Shown one piece after another: positions 1 through 7,713 of a stretch of DNA of 12,150 nucleotides. A program made the translations under genes and the position numbers. This DNA is from Chalciporus piperatus. Its lineage: Eukaryota > Basidiomycota > Agaricomycetes > Boletales > Boletaceae. How positions within the stretch are numbered: position 1 is the stretch's first letter; every line of letters begins with the position of its first letter. Below the pieces are notes generated by a model, which saw nothing but the letters and a program-made list of their open reading frames with translations, was not told the DNA's origin and ran no database searches. The stretch covers positions 1 through 12,150 of the forward strand of contig JBBPTG010000457.1 in assembly GCA_038093975.1 (NCBI GenBank), given 5' to 3'.

Positions 1-134
1 GACAGATACTATAGAACTTTATAGTGCTCTATCTCACTTTCAGAATAATATATAGGAATATAAAAGGTCCTATAGCAACTATAGCTCCATATAGATAAGA
101 CCCCTTCTATATAGGGAAATGGTTTTTCCTGATG
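1..134. mobile_element. CTATAG-rich mobile sequence, copy 1 (cut by window start)
   Basis: This AT-rich stretch is full of CTATAG/TATAG words and contrasts with the GC-rich DNA to its right. Its right edge, TGGTTTTTCCTGATG (120-134), is repeated exactly at 7699-7713, where it again closes a CTATAG-rich stretch. Both copies also carry a TATAGAACT...TATAG block (about 9-26 and 7661-7683). The shared edge and shared body composition point to two insertions of one non-coding element family. No coding capacity is visible. The other end lies outside the window, so length, target duplication and class are unknown. Confidence 0.55.
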
Positions 135-825
135 AGTTGTGAGGGAACACTTCTGCTTTCCCTGAAAACAGGGAATGCAGGTATTCCGGCTCACTCCAGG
201 GGGATGCGGGATGCATTCCCGACCCATGGTGACGCACCGGTCACATGGAGAGCGTTCCGGAGGAGGGGGTACAAGAGAGCCGCTGCCTGAGGTGGCAGCA
301 GCCAAGGCAGGGACGGGACAGGCCTGGTTGAGCGTTTTTGGCACGTTCGGCCTTGTTCCGTTCCTGTTGAGCCTTGGTTTGCATCATGGGCAGGTGGCGG
401 CGGGGGCGAGACGGTGTCTTTGGGGTTGGGAGTGGGAGACGAGCCAGCTTGGGTGCTTGCGGTTGTGTCCGTTGAGTCTCCACGACGATCGAAGGGAGGG
501 AGGGAAGCGATGGGCCCGATGGTGCTGACATGTCGGTCTGTTTCGGGCGAGGCCTCGAGGACTTTGAGGACTTTGAGGGGACCGGCCGCTCTGTTGGGTG
601 ATCTTCTGTCTCCTCGGCCTCATCTGACTCGACTGCAATCACCCTCTGTTTACCCTTCGGTTGACGAGCTGGCGGCGGCGAGGTGATGCGAGTAGTCGTG
701 GAAGGCAGGGTTGTGGGCAACTCGGCATTACCGGGTGTTACGTGTGTTCCGGGTACATTCCGGGTGTTACGTAGAAACGTGACCCGGTTGGAACAAGGAG
801 AGAGCTTGCTGGGATGTCCAGACAA
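135..825 (-). pseudogene. Zn(II)2Cys6-type zinc-cluster protein, broken and truncated
   Basis: Two overlapping minus-strand frames together look like one protein. The first (825 down to about 330) has a Pro/Ser/Thr-rich stretch, a basic PKGKQRV block, an acidic SDEAEETED run and a Lys/Arg/Glu-rich helix-like segment. The second (about 344 down to 135) has a Cys pattern C-x2-C-x6-C-x11-C-x2-C-x6-C at about 245-148, which fits the fungal Zn2Cys6 binuclear cluster spacing. Moving between the frames needs a one-base shift, perhaps near the A5 run at about 338-342, or an intron I could not find. No convincing ATG lies upstream, and after the last Cys the frame runs into the CTATAG-rich element. 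The order basic block, acidic run, cluster resembles the intact gene at 9646-10837, so the two are probably related. DNA binding would be the family expectation, but a working product is unlikely. Confidence 0.55.
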
Positions 826-829
826 GACT

Positions 830-1458
830 CAAGCGCTCACTCAAGAGTAGAGCGACGACTCAGGGATTCTAGGCAAGATCTAGCAACAAGGAATGGATTG
901 TATAGAGAGCTTGGACACTAGGAAAGAGAGAGAGATAGCTAGGTAGGACACTAGGCTGGGTGACCGGGTAGGGTAGCCGGGTGACCGGATAGCCCAAGGT
1001 TAGAGTGTCATAGCGCGAGAACCTGGGACTTAAGTACGATTCCAAAGGTGATGACTAAGCAACCAGAAGAGAAAGAGAAGACTAAGGGTAAATGACGAAC
1101 ATCCGATGATCAGATGGAGGCATAAGACAGAATGACAAAGGAATGACAAAGAGAAAGGAAATGCTGACCGGATATGAGATAGGTCCGGAGAACACGAGGT
1201 GAATGAGTCAGAGAAAGGCCCACGAGGTGGGGCACGAGGCGGGACACGAGGCGGGTGAGTCACTGGAGGGTCCACAAGGTGGGACACGAGGCAGATGAGC
1301 CAAGGGCTAGAGCTGAGACCTGAGATCCGGGTGCAGATAAGGGATCGATGAAGTAGATCAAGCGTCTAGGTGATAGCAAGGACTCGGGGAAGTCAAGCAA
1401 GGACTCGGGGAGAGACGGAGACAAGGAAAAAGGATAGGGGCGGGTAGTGATCATAACA
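830..1458 (-). mobile_element. LTR-like purine-rich segment (possible solo gypsy LTR)
   Basis: The plus strand is strongly purine-rich and has no convincing gene. Read on the minus strand, the right edge begins TGTTATGATC at 1458, just after a run of eight C. The 3' edge of the minus-strand gypsy pol (11469-12149) is followed by a similar start, TGTCATTATGAT, at 11445, also after a C run. Internal short repeats are visible: GACACGAGGC-like words at 1211-1295, GCAAGGACTCGGGG twice at about 1376-1410, and GGTGACCGGGTAG-like words at 959-992. A plus-strand TGTCA at 1006 could be the far end, giving about 453 bp bounded by TGT...ACA, but no matching 5-bp target duplication is present. The assignment is inference from termini and composition. 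Confidence 0.35.
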
Positions 1459-1890
1459 CCGGGGGGGGCGATGTTGAGTCAGTGCCCTCAGAGGGCCGGT
1501 ACCAATGGTGGAACTCTATGGAGTCGCCAGGATGGAGGATGGACTCCCATACCGGCCAACTGTTGATGTTGGTGCGGCTGGGGATCCTGATGTCCGCAGT
1601 GATGATGATGGGAGGGATGATGGTCGCAGCCTCAGCCATAGGGCAAAAACGATGCTGTGGGGAGTGAGAAAGATGAGAACAGGTTAGGGTAGGAGGAAGT
1701 AGTCTGGATGCACCAGTGCTGCCCTCATTGAATCCAACCTCCTCTCCCAGTCTTGGCTGCGAGCCTCCAACTCCGAGCTTGAAAGGCAGCTCCCTCGGCC
1801 TTCGCCGCTTTGAATGATGGCCTCGATGGTGATCTTGATGAACTCTGCAACAGCTTGAGCAGAGGCATTGGCTTTCTGAGCAGACATCAT
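1451..1890 (-). CDS. Tentative two-exon small protein, unknown function
   Basis: A start at 1890 follows a pyrimidine-rich leader of the usual fungal kind. Exon 1 (1890-1714) encodes a helix-prone, charged stretch. A 59-nt intron (1713-1655) is possible, with a CTAAC branch site and a CCCCACAG acceptor, but its donor GTGCAT is weak. Exon 2 (1654-1451) stays in frame and ends at a TGA inside the start of the LTR-like segment, so the true C-terminus may have been cut off by that insertion. The joined product would be 126 residues; unspliced, the first frame gives only 68. I recognise no domain. It is divergent from the gene starting at 2189, about 300 bp away. It could be a gene fragment or chance. 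Confidence 0.3.
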
Positions 1891-2188
1891 GTTGGGATGG
1901 ATAGCAAGTAAAGAGGAGGTGATGAGCAGGATATTAGAGAGGCGAGATCAAATGAAGTGTTCAACAGTTGTGGATGCGTGACAGCCGAGAATAAAAGCTA
2001 TAGAAAGTGACATAATGTGTTTGTCCAAGTTGGGTGAGCGGAGCTGGAAATGTACTTGAATTCTGATAGGGAGCAGGTGACGTGGGAAACTGGAAGTCTC
2101 GGGTGCTGTTGATCCGATTGATCTGATTAGGCTCAGCCGATGGGTTCTATCTCCCCCGGTCTGTCCTTTACTATTTTGCAACATCCAC
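1891..2188. promoter_or_regulatory. Putative shared region between divergent genes
   Basis: This 298-bp interval separates the minus-strand start at 1890 from the plus-strand start at 2189. Both ends have pyrimidine-rich leaders on the respective coding strand. I see no clear TATA box and no repeat in it. The role is inferred only from position, and depends on the minus-strand gene being real. Confidence 0.25.
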
Positions 2189-3519
2189 ATGGCACCAAAG
2201 CAAGTAAGATTCACAGGTAAGTTGTCAGCCAAAAATCATCTTAGGAACACTGACCCCCGAGTGACTTAGGATTTGACAATGACACAGAGCCGGAATCCAG
2301 CGAAGACGAGAGAATGGCAACTTCAAGCGAATCATCATCGGCCGGCCCAGACACAAGGATGTCTGCAGATTCTCCAAGGGATTCACAACCAATTATAGCC
2401 GATATCTCTGAAAGTGAAGGTGGTGATTCTTCTTCAGGTATGTCAAGGAAGATGTTGGGAGGGATTCAGATGACATTCCCTCGACAGAAGATAGCACGGC
2501 CGCAGGAATGCCAAGAACAGAGTTCACATTCCGTATGCCGCCTTTGAGGCAACAGGATTCATCGGCTGCTGGTAAGACCTTCAATGGATGTTCATTGGCA
2601 AGTTGGCCTGATCGCCCGAACAGCCGAGGTCAATGAATCCGTTACAGAGACGTTCAGTCATCTCAGGGAAAATGCACTGCAAGATTTGCCAGCAGATGGC
2701 CCCAGAGATGGCTTCCCGTTGAGCTGGTTTTTGGAGGTCCCCAAAATGCCTTTGTAAGAACTGTTTGCATTCTTTTGGGTAATGGCTCAGAGGAGGATAT
2801 CAGGACGGTCCGTGCCGACGCAGCAAGGGTGGCCGAATGGTTTCAACAGAGGTCAGCTGAATCAGGGGCAACATATCAAACCAGGAGCCAGAGGATGTGG
2901 GCCGAAATGGCCCAGAACTCATCGATTATCAACGCGGCTTTCATGACACATTTTCTTACCTTGTCAGGCCGTGATCCAGCCGAGGCCGATGAGCAGGATA
3001 TTTCATCGGCTGACATCCCAGCTATCATGTCGTCGAATGATCGGAGAGAAAACGAAAATAGACTTCTGGATGAGCTGGACCTGTGTAAGTCCCTCGTGGC
3101 ATCCTATGAGGGCAGAAGAATTCATTGGATTGCAGCCCATGACTGGCAAGGTAGAAATCCTGAGGACATGGCGACAGGAAATACACAATTCACAGGGACG
3201 TTCGATCACTGTGAGTGCTTTTCATGATCATGGCATGGAATACATTGATGATAATGTCGTTGGCCACAATCCAGTGAAGCAAGCAATCAACTGGGCCAAC
3301 AGACAATTGGCCCAAGGGCTGCGCAGAGAACACCAGCTGCCGGAGGGATCAGCCGCCGAAGAACAGGCCAGAAATGATGATGCCACACTGATGGCCCTAT
3401 CTTGGATCATGTTTGAACACTTAGAATTTCTGGCCTACACTCGTAGGCAACACATATTCCATATGATTTCTTTGCTATGTCAGATGGACATGTTGGAGAG
3501 GCTGAGGAATGTAATGTAG
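2189..3519 (+). CDS. Six-exon gene, protein of unknown function (353 residues)
   Basis: Exons placed by eye: 2189-2216, 2270-2437, 2488-2571, 2624-2753, 2804-3210 and 3275-3519. Introns are 53, 50, 52, 50 and 64 nt with donors GTAAGT, GTATGT, GTAAGA, GTAAGA and GTGAGT and CAG/TAG acceptors. All joins keep one frame to the TAG at 3517-3519, giving 1062 nt. A further 51-nt in-frame candidate (3085-3135, GTAAGT...TTGCAG) would shorten the product to 336 residues. The protein starts MAPKQVRFTG. Residues 10-75 are acidic and Ser-rich, as in disordered tails. About residues 95-353 are mixed helical, with Trp and charged residues and a C-terminal stretch rich in Met, Leu and His. No signal peptide, membrane segment or catalytic motif is evident, and I do not recognise the family. 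The minisatellite begins directly after the stop codon. Five consistent introns argue for a real gene, or a recently captured copy, rather than a relic. Confidence 0.65.
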
Positions 3520-3520
3520 T

Positions 3521-3999
3521 GTAGGCCATATAATATTGACACTGATCGCATTGGCTTATCCCTACCGATGGACTAACTTTACATCAGCCCACCCCTAACT
3601 AGTGACAATAGGAATATCGGCCCATTCCTACAGATTGAGGCTCAACTCATTGGCCCATCCCTACACATTGACACTGATTGCATCGGCCCATTCCTACCTA
3701 GTGACAATAGGTATATCGGTCCATTCCTACGCATTGAGGCTCAACCCATTGGCCCATTCCTAAACATTGATACTGATTGCATTGGCCCATTCCTACGCAT
3801 TGAGGCTCAACCCATTGGCCCATTCCTACGCATTGAGGCTCAATGCATTGGCCCATCCCTACACATTGGCACTGATTGCATCCACCCATTCCTACCTAGT
3901 GACAATAGGTATATCGGCCCATTCCTACGCATTGAAGCTCAACCCATTGGCCCATTCCTACACATTGACACTGATTGCATTGGCCCATTCCTATGCATT
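3521..3999 (+). repeat. 33-bp minisatellite, first block
   Basis: About 14 tandem units of 33 bp share the core ATYGGCCCATYCCTAC followed by one of a few 17-bp tails. The tails are ACATTGACACTGATTGC (A), CTAGTGACAATAGGTAT (B), GCATTGAGGCTCAACCC (C) and a rarer D. In order they read roughly A D B C A B C A C C A B C A, which suggests a 99-bp higher-order unit. As 33 is divisible by three, the array leaves open frames encoding 11-residue repeats on both strands. These have no gene-like context and are probably not genes. The first, degenerate unit begins within a few bases of the stop codon of the preceding gene. Confidence 0.9.
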
Positions 4000-4627
4000 C
4001 ATCAGGAAAAATGACCTATGCCATATGTCACCATATGGCAATATTTATTGCTATTTGTTGCTATTTGATGTTATTTGTGCACTATGGGCCATATGGCAAA
4101 AAGGGAAAAGTACCCAACTATAGTGCAACATATGGCATACAAATCGCACCAAAGTGCACCATATAGCATGTCCTTTAGGCATGTAAAAGGCCTCTTTCAA
4201 TATAAGCTATATGTGCACAATGTGCACCAAATGGAAAAGTGAAAAAACAACCAGGGGCTTTTCCATATGGTGCCATTTTTTACTCTTTGTGCAAAAATAG
4301 AAATAAAGTATATTCAAGTGTACTATACATGATTACTACTACAGTACATACTACAAGGCAAAAAAGCCGTTGAGCTCATGCCAGTGGTGGTGGAGCAAAG
4401 GGATTGCACAGCTGTGTGTGAAGTGAGTGGCTGGGTGCCAGTGGATGGGTGTGTGAGCATGTGAACACATACCTTTAGATGCTGTTGAGGCTGTTGAGCC
4501 ATGCTGGCCATGTTTTCACTGTTGAGGTTGGGGTGGGGGATGGTGATGAGCGGCTGTGTACGAGGTGAGAGGTGGTGGTGGTGGGTGAGGAAAAACACAC
4601 CTCTGAGTTGTGATGCCGGCGGGGAAG
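4000..4627. mobile_element. 628-bp insertion splitting the 33-bp minisatellite
   Basis: The last unit on the left stops after CCTATGCATT (3999) and the array resumes with TTGAGGCTCAATGC (4628). Relative to an intact unit (GCATTGAGG) the insert is precise and doubles only TT. The left edge is CATCAGGAAAAA, the reverse complement of the edge at 123-134 and 7702-7713. The left half (4000-4330) is AT-rich with repeated CCATATGG-like palindromes (4021, 4031, 4089, 4129, 4159, 4263) and GTGCAC words, like subterminal repeats of DNA transposons. The right half (about 4330-4627) is different: GT-rich, and on the minus strand it resembles spliced gene sequence, with a short open exon ending at a GTATGT donor near 4472. 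No transposase is seen. It is probably a non-autonomous element, possibly carrying a captured gene fragment. Confidence 0.55.
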
Positions 4628-5110
4628 TTGAGGCTCAATGCATCGGCCCATCCCTACCAATGGACAAACTTTGCATTGGCCCATTCCTACCTAGTAACAC
4701 TAGGTATATCGGCCCATTCCTACGCATTGGCAAACTATAAATCGGCCCATCCCTACCTACTGAGGCGGGTTGCATCGGCCCATCCCTAACCATTGACACT
4801 CAATCTATTGGGCCATGCCTGCTGTAGGAGACACGATTCAGTGGCCAATGCCCACCCCTAAACATTTCCTGCATCGGCCGCTCCCTACACATGGAGTGTT
4901 TACACATCGGCCTATCCCTATTCTCAATGGGCCGAACCCTGATGCAGGCAGGACTGGGTGATTAGCACCAGTCGGCCAGGTCCTACCTCATGGAACCTTT
5001 GTGTTGGCCATTCCCACTGCCAGGGCACAATGGTACATTGGCTGATCTCTACTCTACATGTATATTCTATTACTAGCCGATCCCTAACCTAGGTGACCAT
5101 ACACCAGCGG
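4628..5110 (+). repeat. 33-bp minisatellite, second block, decaying to the right
   Basis: After the insertion the same 33-bp unit continues for about seven recognisable units to about 4925, with the core ATCGGCCCATCCCTAC. One interval is longer because extra sequence lies inside (4815-4865). From about 4925 to 5110 only scattered GGCC and TCCCTA/TCCTAC words remain, so the edge is decayed. No gene is visible here. The stretch 5110-5200 has several GGCC words and holds nothing else I can identify. Confidence 0.8.
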
Positions 5111-5200
5111 CCAAGCATTAGCCGGCCAGTAGAGCACGGCCTAATTGGTGATCAGCTGGCCTTGCTGTACGGCCTAACGAGCTGAATGGGCTCCCTCAAA

Positions 5201-5452
5201 CGACTCACCAACACCCCAAACGACTTATCTGCAGCCCACACGACTTATCTGCAGCCCACATGACTTATCTGCAGCCCACATGACTTATCTGCAGCCCACA
5301 CGACCTATCTGCAGCCCAAACAACTCACTGACACCCCGAGCGACTCGCCAACACCCCAGACAACTAATCCGCAGTCCGAACAACTCACTGACACTTCAAA
5401 CAACTCACCTACACCCCGAGCGACTTGTCAATGCCTCAAATGACTTATTTCA
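5201..5452 (+). repeat. 20-bp minisatellite, left array
   Basis: Twelve units of exactly 20 bp run from 5201 to 5440 with a partial thirteenth. Four consecutive units (5221-5300) are nearly identical, of the form YGACTTATCTGCAGCCCACA. The others are diverged, of the type CAACTCACTGACACCCCGAG. The homogeneous stretch at one end suggests recent expansion. An open frame crosses the array but reflects the repeat only. Confidence 0.92.
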
Positions 5453-5548
5453 GCACAGCAACACAACAGCGAGATGAGGTGATGACTCAGAGGTGTTGTT
5501 TATTAGATATTGTCGTAGTTAGCCATTAGTATATATGAAGGTGTCCGT
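5453..5548. other. Unique spacer between inverted 20-bp arrays
   Basis: About 96 bp of non-repeated sequence separate the plus-oriented and minus-oriented 20-bp arrays. It is relatively AT-rich in its right half (TATTAGATATTG, TTAGTATATATG). No gene or known site is visible. Its interest is its position at the centre of a large imperfect inversion. Confidence 0.6.
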
Positions 5549-5711
5549 GAGTCGTTTGGACTGCGGATGAGTTGTCTGGGGTGTTAGCGAGTTGTTTGCG
5601 GTGTAAATGAGTTGTTTGGGCTGCGGATAGGTCGTTTGGGCTGTAGAGAAGTCATTTGGGGCGTTGGTAAGCAGTTTGAGATGCGAGTGCGTCGCTTGGG
5701 GTGTAAACGAG
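5549..5711 (-). repeat. 20-bp minisatellite, right array in inverted orientation
   Basis: Eight 20-bp units (5549-5708) plus GAG are the reverse complement type of the array at 5201-5452, for example GAGTTGTTTGGGCTGCGGAT at 5609-5628. The unit length is conserved exactly. The array stops three bases into a unit, at 5711, where the foldback element begins. That marks the insertion point of the element within the array. Confidence 0.9.
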
Positions 5712-6149
5712 CACCCCTTGTTGCTAGATTTGACCTAATATACTCCAGTGGACTCGTTGACAAATATGCTGGCAACTGGTAAATGCCCGTTTAGGTAGCC
5801 AGCTATAGGCAGCCTGTACAGCCGCTTTTGTAATTACATAAGCTGGCAGTGAAATCTTTTTGGTCACATGAGCAGGCACAGGAGAGCATAGGGGTAGGCC
5901 GCTTCAATGATGATTACATAAGCAGCCCAGAAGTGGTCAGGTACAATTAAATGTCACCACCACTGCTTCTTTGCATCCATTTTGGGATATCTCCTAAAGA
6001 TATGTTGTCACCACAATAAAATCAATACAGCTGCTCTCCCATGCTGTCCCTGTACACAGGGGGTTGTGTATATAGTATATATATCATAATACATTGTTTG
6101 CCTTATGTAATAGATGCTCTGTAGTCCAATAGAATGGTGCTATCAAAAT
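5712..6149 (+). repeat. Left inverted arm of the foldback element
   Basis: This 438-bp arm starts CACCCCTTGTTGC and ends TGCTATCAAAAT. It pairs with 7044-6599. It contains the repeated word TTACATAAGC, and TATATAGTATATATAT near its inner third. No coding sequence is seen. Confidence 0.85.
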
Positions 6150-6598
6150 AGGGGTGAAAAACAAAAACATATTCACTTTTTTGACATATTTGACATATGG
6201 CCTTGCAAAGTACATGCCCAGGCACTCTTCATATGTATGTAGAACATATGAAAAGCCCAAGGGGCTGGGTGGCAAGCTGGCAAAGATACAGCACATTCTC
6301 CCCCTGACCCCCTTTTGGCTCTGGCAGGGTTTACTGCTGTCAGGAATGGTTTTGTAGGGAGGGTTGGGGCTTCATCAAACACATCATAGGCTTGGGTTCT
6401 ATCAATCCTAGTCCTTCCCAATCCTGCTCAGAGCATGGCAGGGCGCATTTTTCACTTTTGGTAGATAGGGGTATATACATTGATCCAGACATATTTACAG
6501 GGAGATGGCTATATGGACATGGAGTATATATTGTACCCAATGATCCCCTACAATCCTGAGACTCCCCATGCAGAATTGAAGCAGCAATGAATGAATCA

Positions 6599-7044
6599 AT
6601 TTTGATAGCACCATTCTATTGGACTACAGAGCATCTATTACATAAGGCAAACAATGTATTATGATATATATACTATATACACAACCCCCTGGGTACAGGG
6701 ACAGCATGGGAGAGCAGCTGTATTGATTTTATTGTGGTGACAACATATCTTTAGGAGATATCCCAAAATGGATGCAAAGAAGCAGTGGTGGTGACATTTA
6801 ATTGTACCTGACCACTTCTGGGCTGCTTATGTAATCATCATTGAAGCGGCCTACCCCTATGCTCTCCTGTGCCTGCTCATGTGACCAAAAAGATTTCACT
6901 GCCAGCTTATGTAATTACAAAAGCGGCTGTACAGGCTGCCTATAGCTGGCTACCTAAACGGGCATTTACCAGTTGCCAGCATATTTGTCAACGAGTCCAC
7001 TGGCCATTACCAGTATATTAGGTCAAATCTAGCAACAAGGGGTG
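6599..7044 (-). repeat. Right inverted arm of the foldback element
   Basis: This 446-bp arm mirrors the left arm. Differences I can see are the 8 extra bases near 6998-7012 and a single C/A change beside the CCCCCTG run (about 6690 against 6057). No coding sequence is seen. Confidence 0.85.
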
Positions 7045-7480
7045 GAGGTTGAGGGTGAGGTTGAGGGTGAAGGACGAGAACGACACGAGAAACGACATAA
7101 CGCACGCGTGCGTTATGGCGTTTCTTGTGTCGTTGTCGGTCGAGCGGGGACAGGGTGAGGACGAGAGACGAGATGACACATGCGATCGTGTGTCGTCGCG
7201 TCTCTCGTCGTCGTCGGCCGAGGGTGAGAGGGTGAGGGTGAGGTGAGGACAAGGGACGAGAACGGGAACGAGAGACGAGAGGACACACGCGCTCATGTGT
7301 CATCGTTGTCTCTCGTCGTCCGTCGTTGTCTCTCGTCGTCGTTGTCTCCAGTCGAGCGTGAGTGTGAGGGCGAGAGGACGACGACGAGAGACGGGATAGG
7401 GTGGAAGTGAGGGGGTGCATGTGCGTCGTGTCATTCGCGCGCTGTCTCGTCGTCGTCAGTCGAGGGTGAGGTGAGGAAGG
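7045..7480. repeat. Array of hairpin-forming GA/GTC-rich units
   Basis: Four related units each combine a spacer (GTCGAG or GCCGAG followed by GGTGAGG-type words; spacer starts near 7139, 7217, 7351 and 7459) with a snap-back palindrome. Hairpin 1 spans 7079-7134: 28 base pairs with one A/G mismatch and one G/T pair, and a perfect 22-bp palindrome at its centre. Hairpin 2 spans 7160-7209: about 21 pairs round an 8-base loop. Hairpin 3 (about 7263-7320) has bulges but keeps the ACGAGAGAC arm and an 8-base loop between GACACA and TGTGTC. Hairpin 4 joins 7377-7392 to 7444-7457 over a longer loop. Arms share ACGAGARACGA and its complement. Open frames through the array are by-products of composition. 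Confidence 0.75.
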
Positions 7481-7487
7481 GCCTGCA

Positions 7488-7713
7488 GAATTAGTACTGT
7501 CTATATAGTATTATAAAAGCTATTATAGAGCTCAATAGCTGTTGATTCTTTTGGAGTCTATAGAGTATTATAAAAGCTATGAGAGTTTTGGGGGGCGCTA
7601 TAGAGTGCTCCATAGAGGGGACTTGTCACTTTTTCCTATAAGCAATATCAATGCAATTATAGTACTCTATAGAACTATTATAGCTATGAGAGTAAAGTTG
7701 GTTTTTCCTGATG
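7488..7713. mobile_element. CTATAG-rich mobile sequence, copy 2
   Basis: This AT-rich insert of about 225 bp lies between the hairpin array and the gypsy fragment. It ends with the same 15 bases (TGGTTTTTCCTGATG) as copy 1 at 120-134. Inside, a 24-bp direct repeat with one mismatch occurs at 7500-7523 and 7557-7580, sharing ATTATAAAAGCTAT. There is no coding capacity. Its right edge cuts off the pol reading frame upstream of 7714. Its left edge is not sharply defined. Confidence 0.55.

Larger units (their letters stand above)
5712..7044. mobile_element. Foldback/MITE-like element with ~440-bp inverted arms
   Basis: The left arm (5712-6149) and right arm (6599-7044) are reverse complements over their full length, with almost no substitutions. 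The only clear length change is 8 bp (GGTAATGG when the right arm is reverse-complemented, about 40 bp from the outer end). Outer ends read CACCCCTTGTTGC...GCAACAAGGGGTG. GAG flanks both sides (5709-5711 and 7045-7047), which could be a 3-bp target duplication. The 449-bp interior encodes no convincing transposase. Long arms and no enzyme fit a non-autonomous DNA transposon mobilised in trans. CAC...GTG ends with a 3-bp duplication recall CACTA-type elements, but the CACTA/G signature is not exact, so the superfamily is open. High arm identity suggests recent insertion or arm-to-arm gene conversion. Confidence 0.85.

Noticed and set aside
4000..4012. Helitron 5' end (A|TC...) at the CATCAGG breakpoints
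   Set aside because: All three sites do read A|TC, but the minisatellite unit shows that CA before TC is not host sequence, so the element edge is CATCAGG and the A/T target rule does not fit. No CTRR end with a hairpin was found.
3698..4123. Open frames on both strands encoding 11-residue repeats
   Set aside because: They follow from a 33-bp period divisible by three; they exist on both strands, lack gene-like starts, and one runs into the inserted element.
6154..6540. Short frames in the core of the foldback element, including a plus-strand stretch with GDGYMDMEY that faintly recalls a DDE transposase
   Set aside because: The frames are short, broken by stops and lack conserved catalytic spacing. 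I could not align the stretch to any transposase by eye.
7045..7075. Telomere-like GGTTGAGGGTGA repeats
   Set aside because: Not the TTAGGG repeat usual in these fungi, only a few imperfect copies, and part of the hairpin-array composition.
7007..7420. Long frames on both strands in the hairpin array
   Set aside because: Low-complexity Ser/Arg/Asp/Thr-rich products on opposite strands, explained by GA/GTC-rich palindromes.
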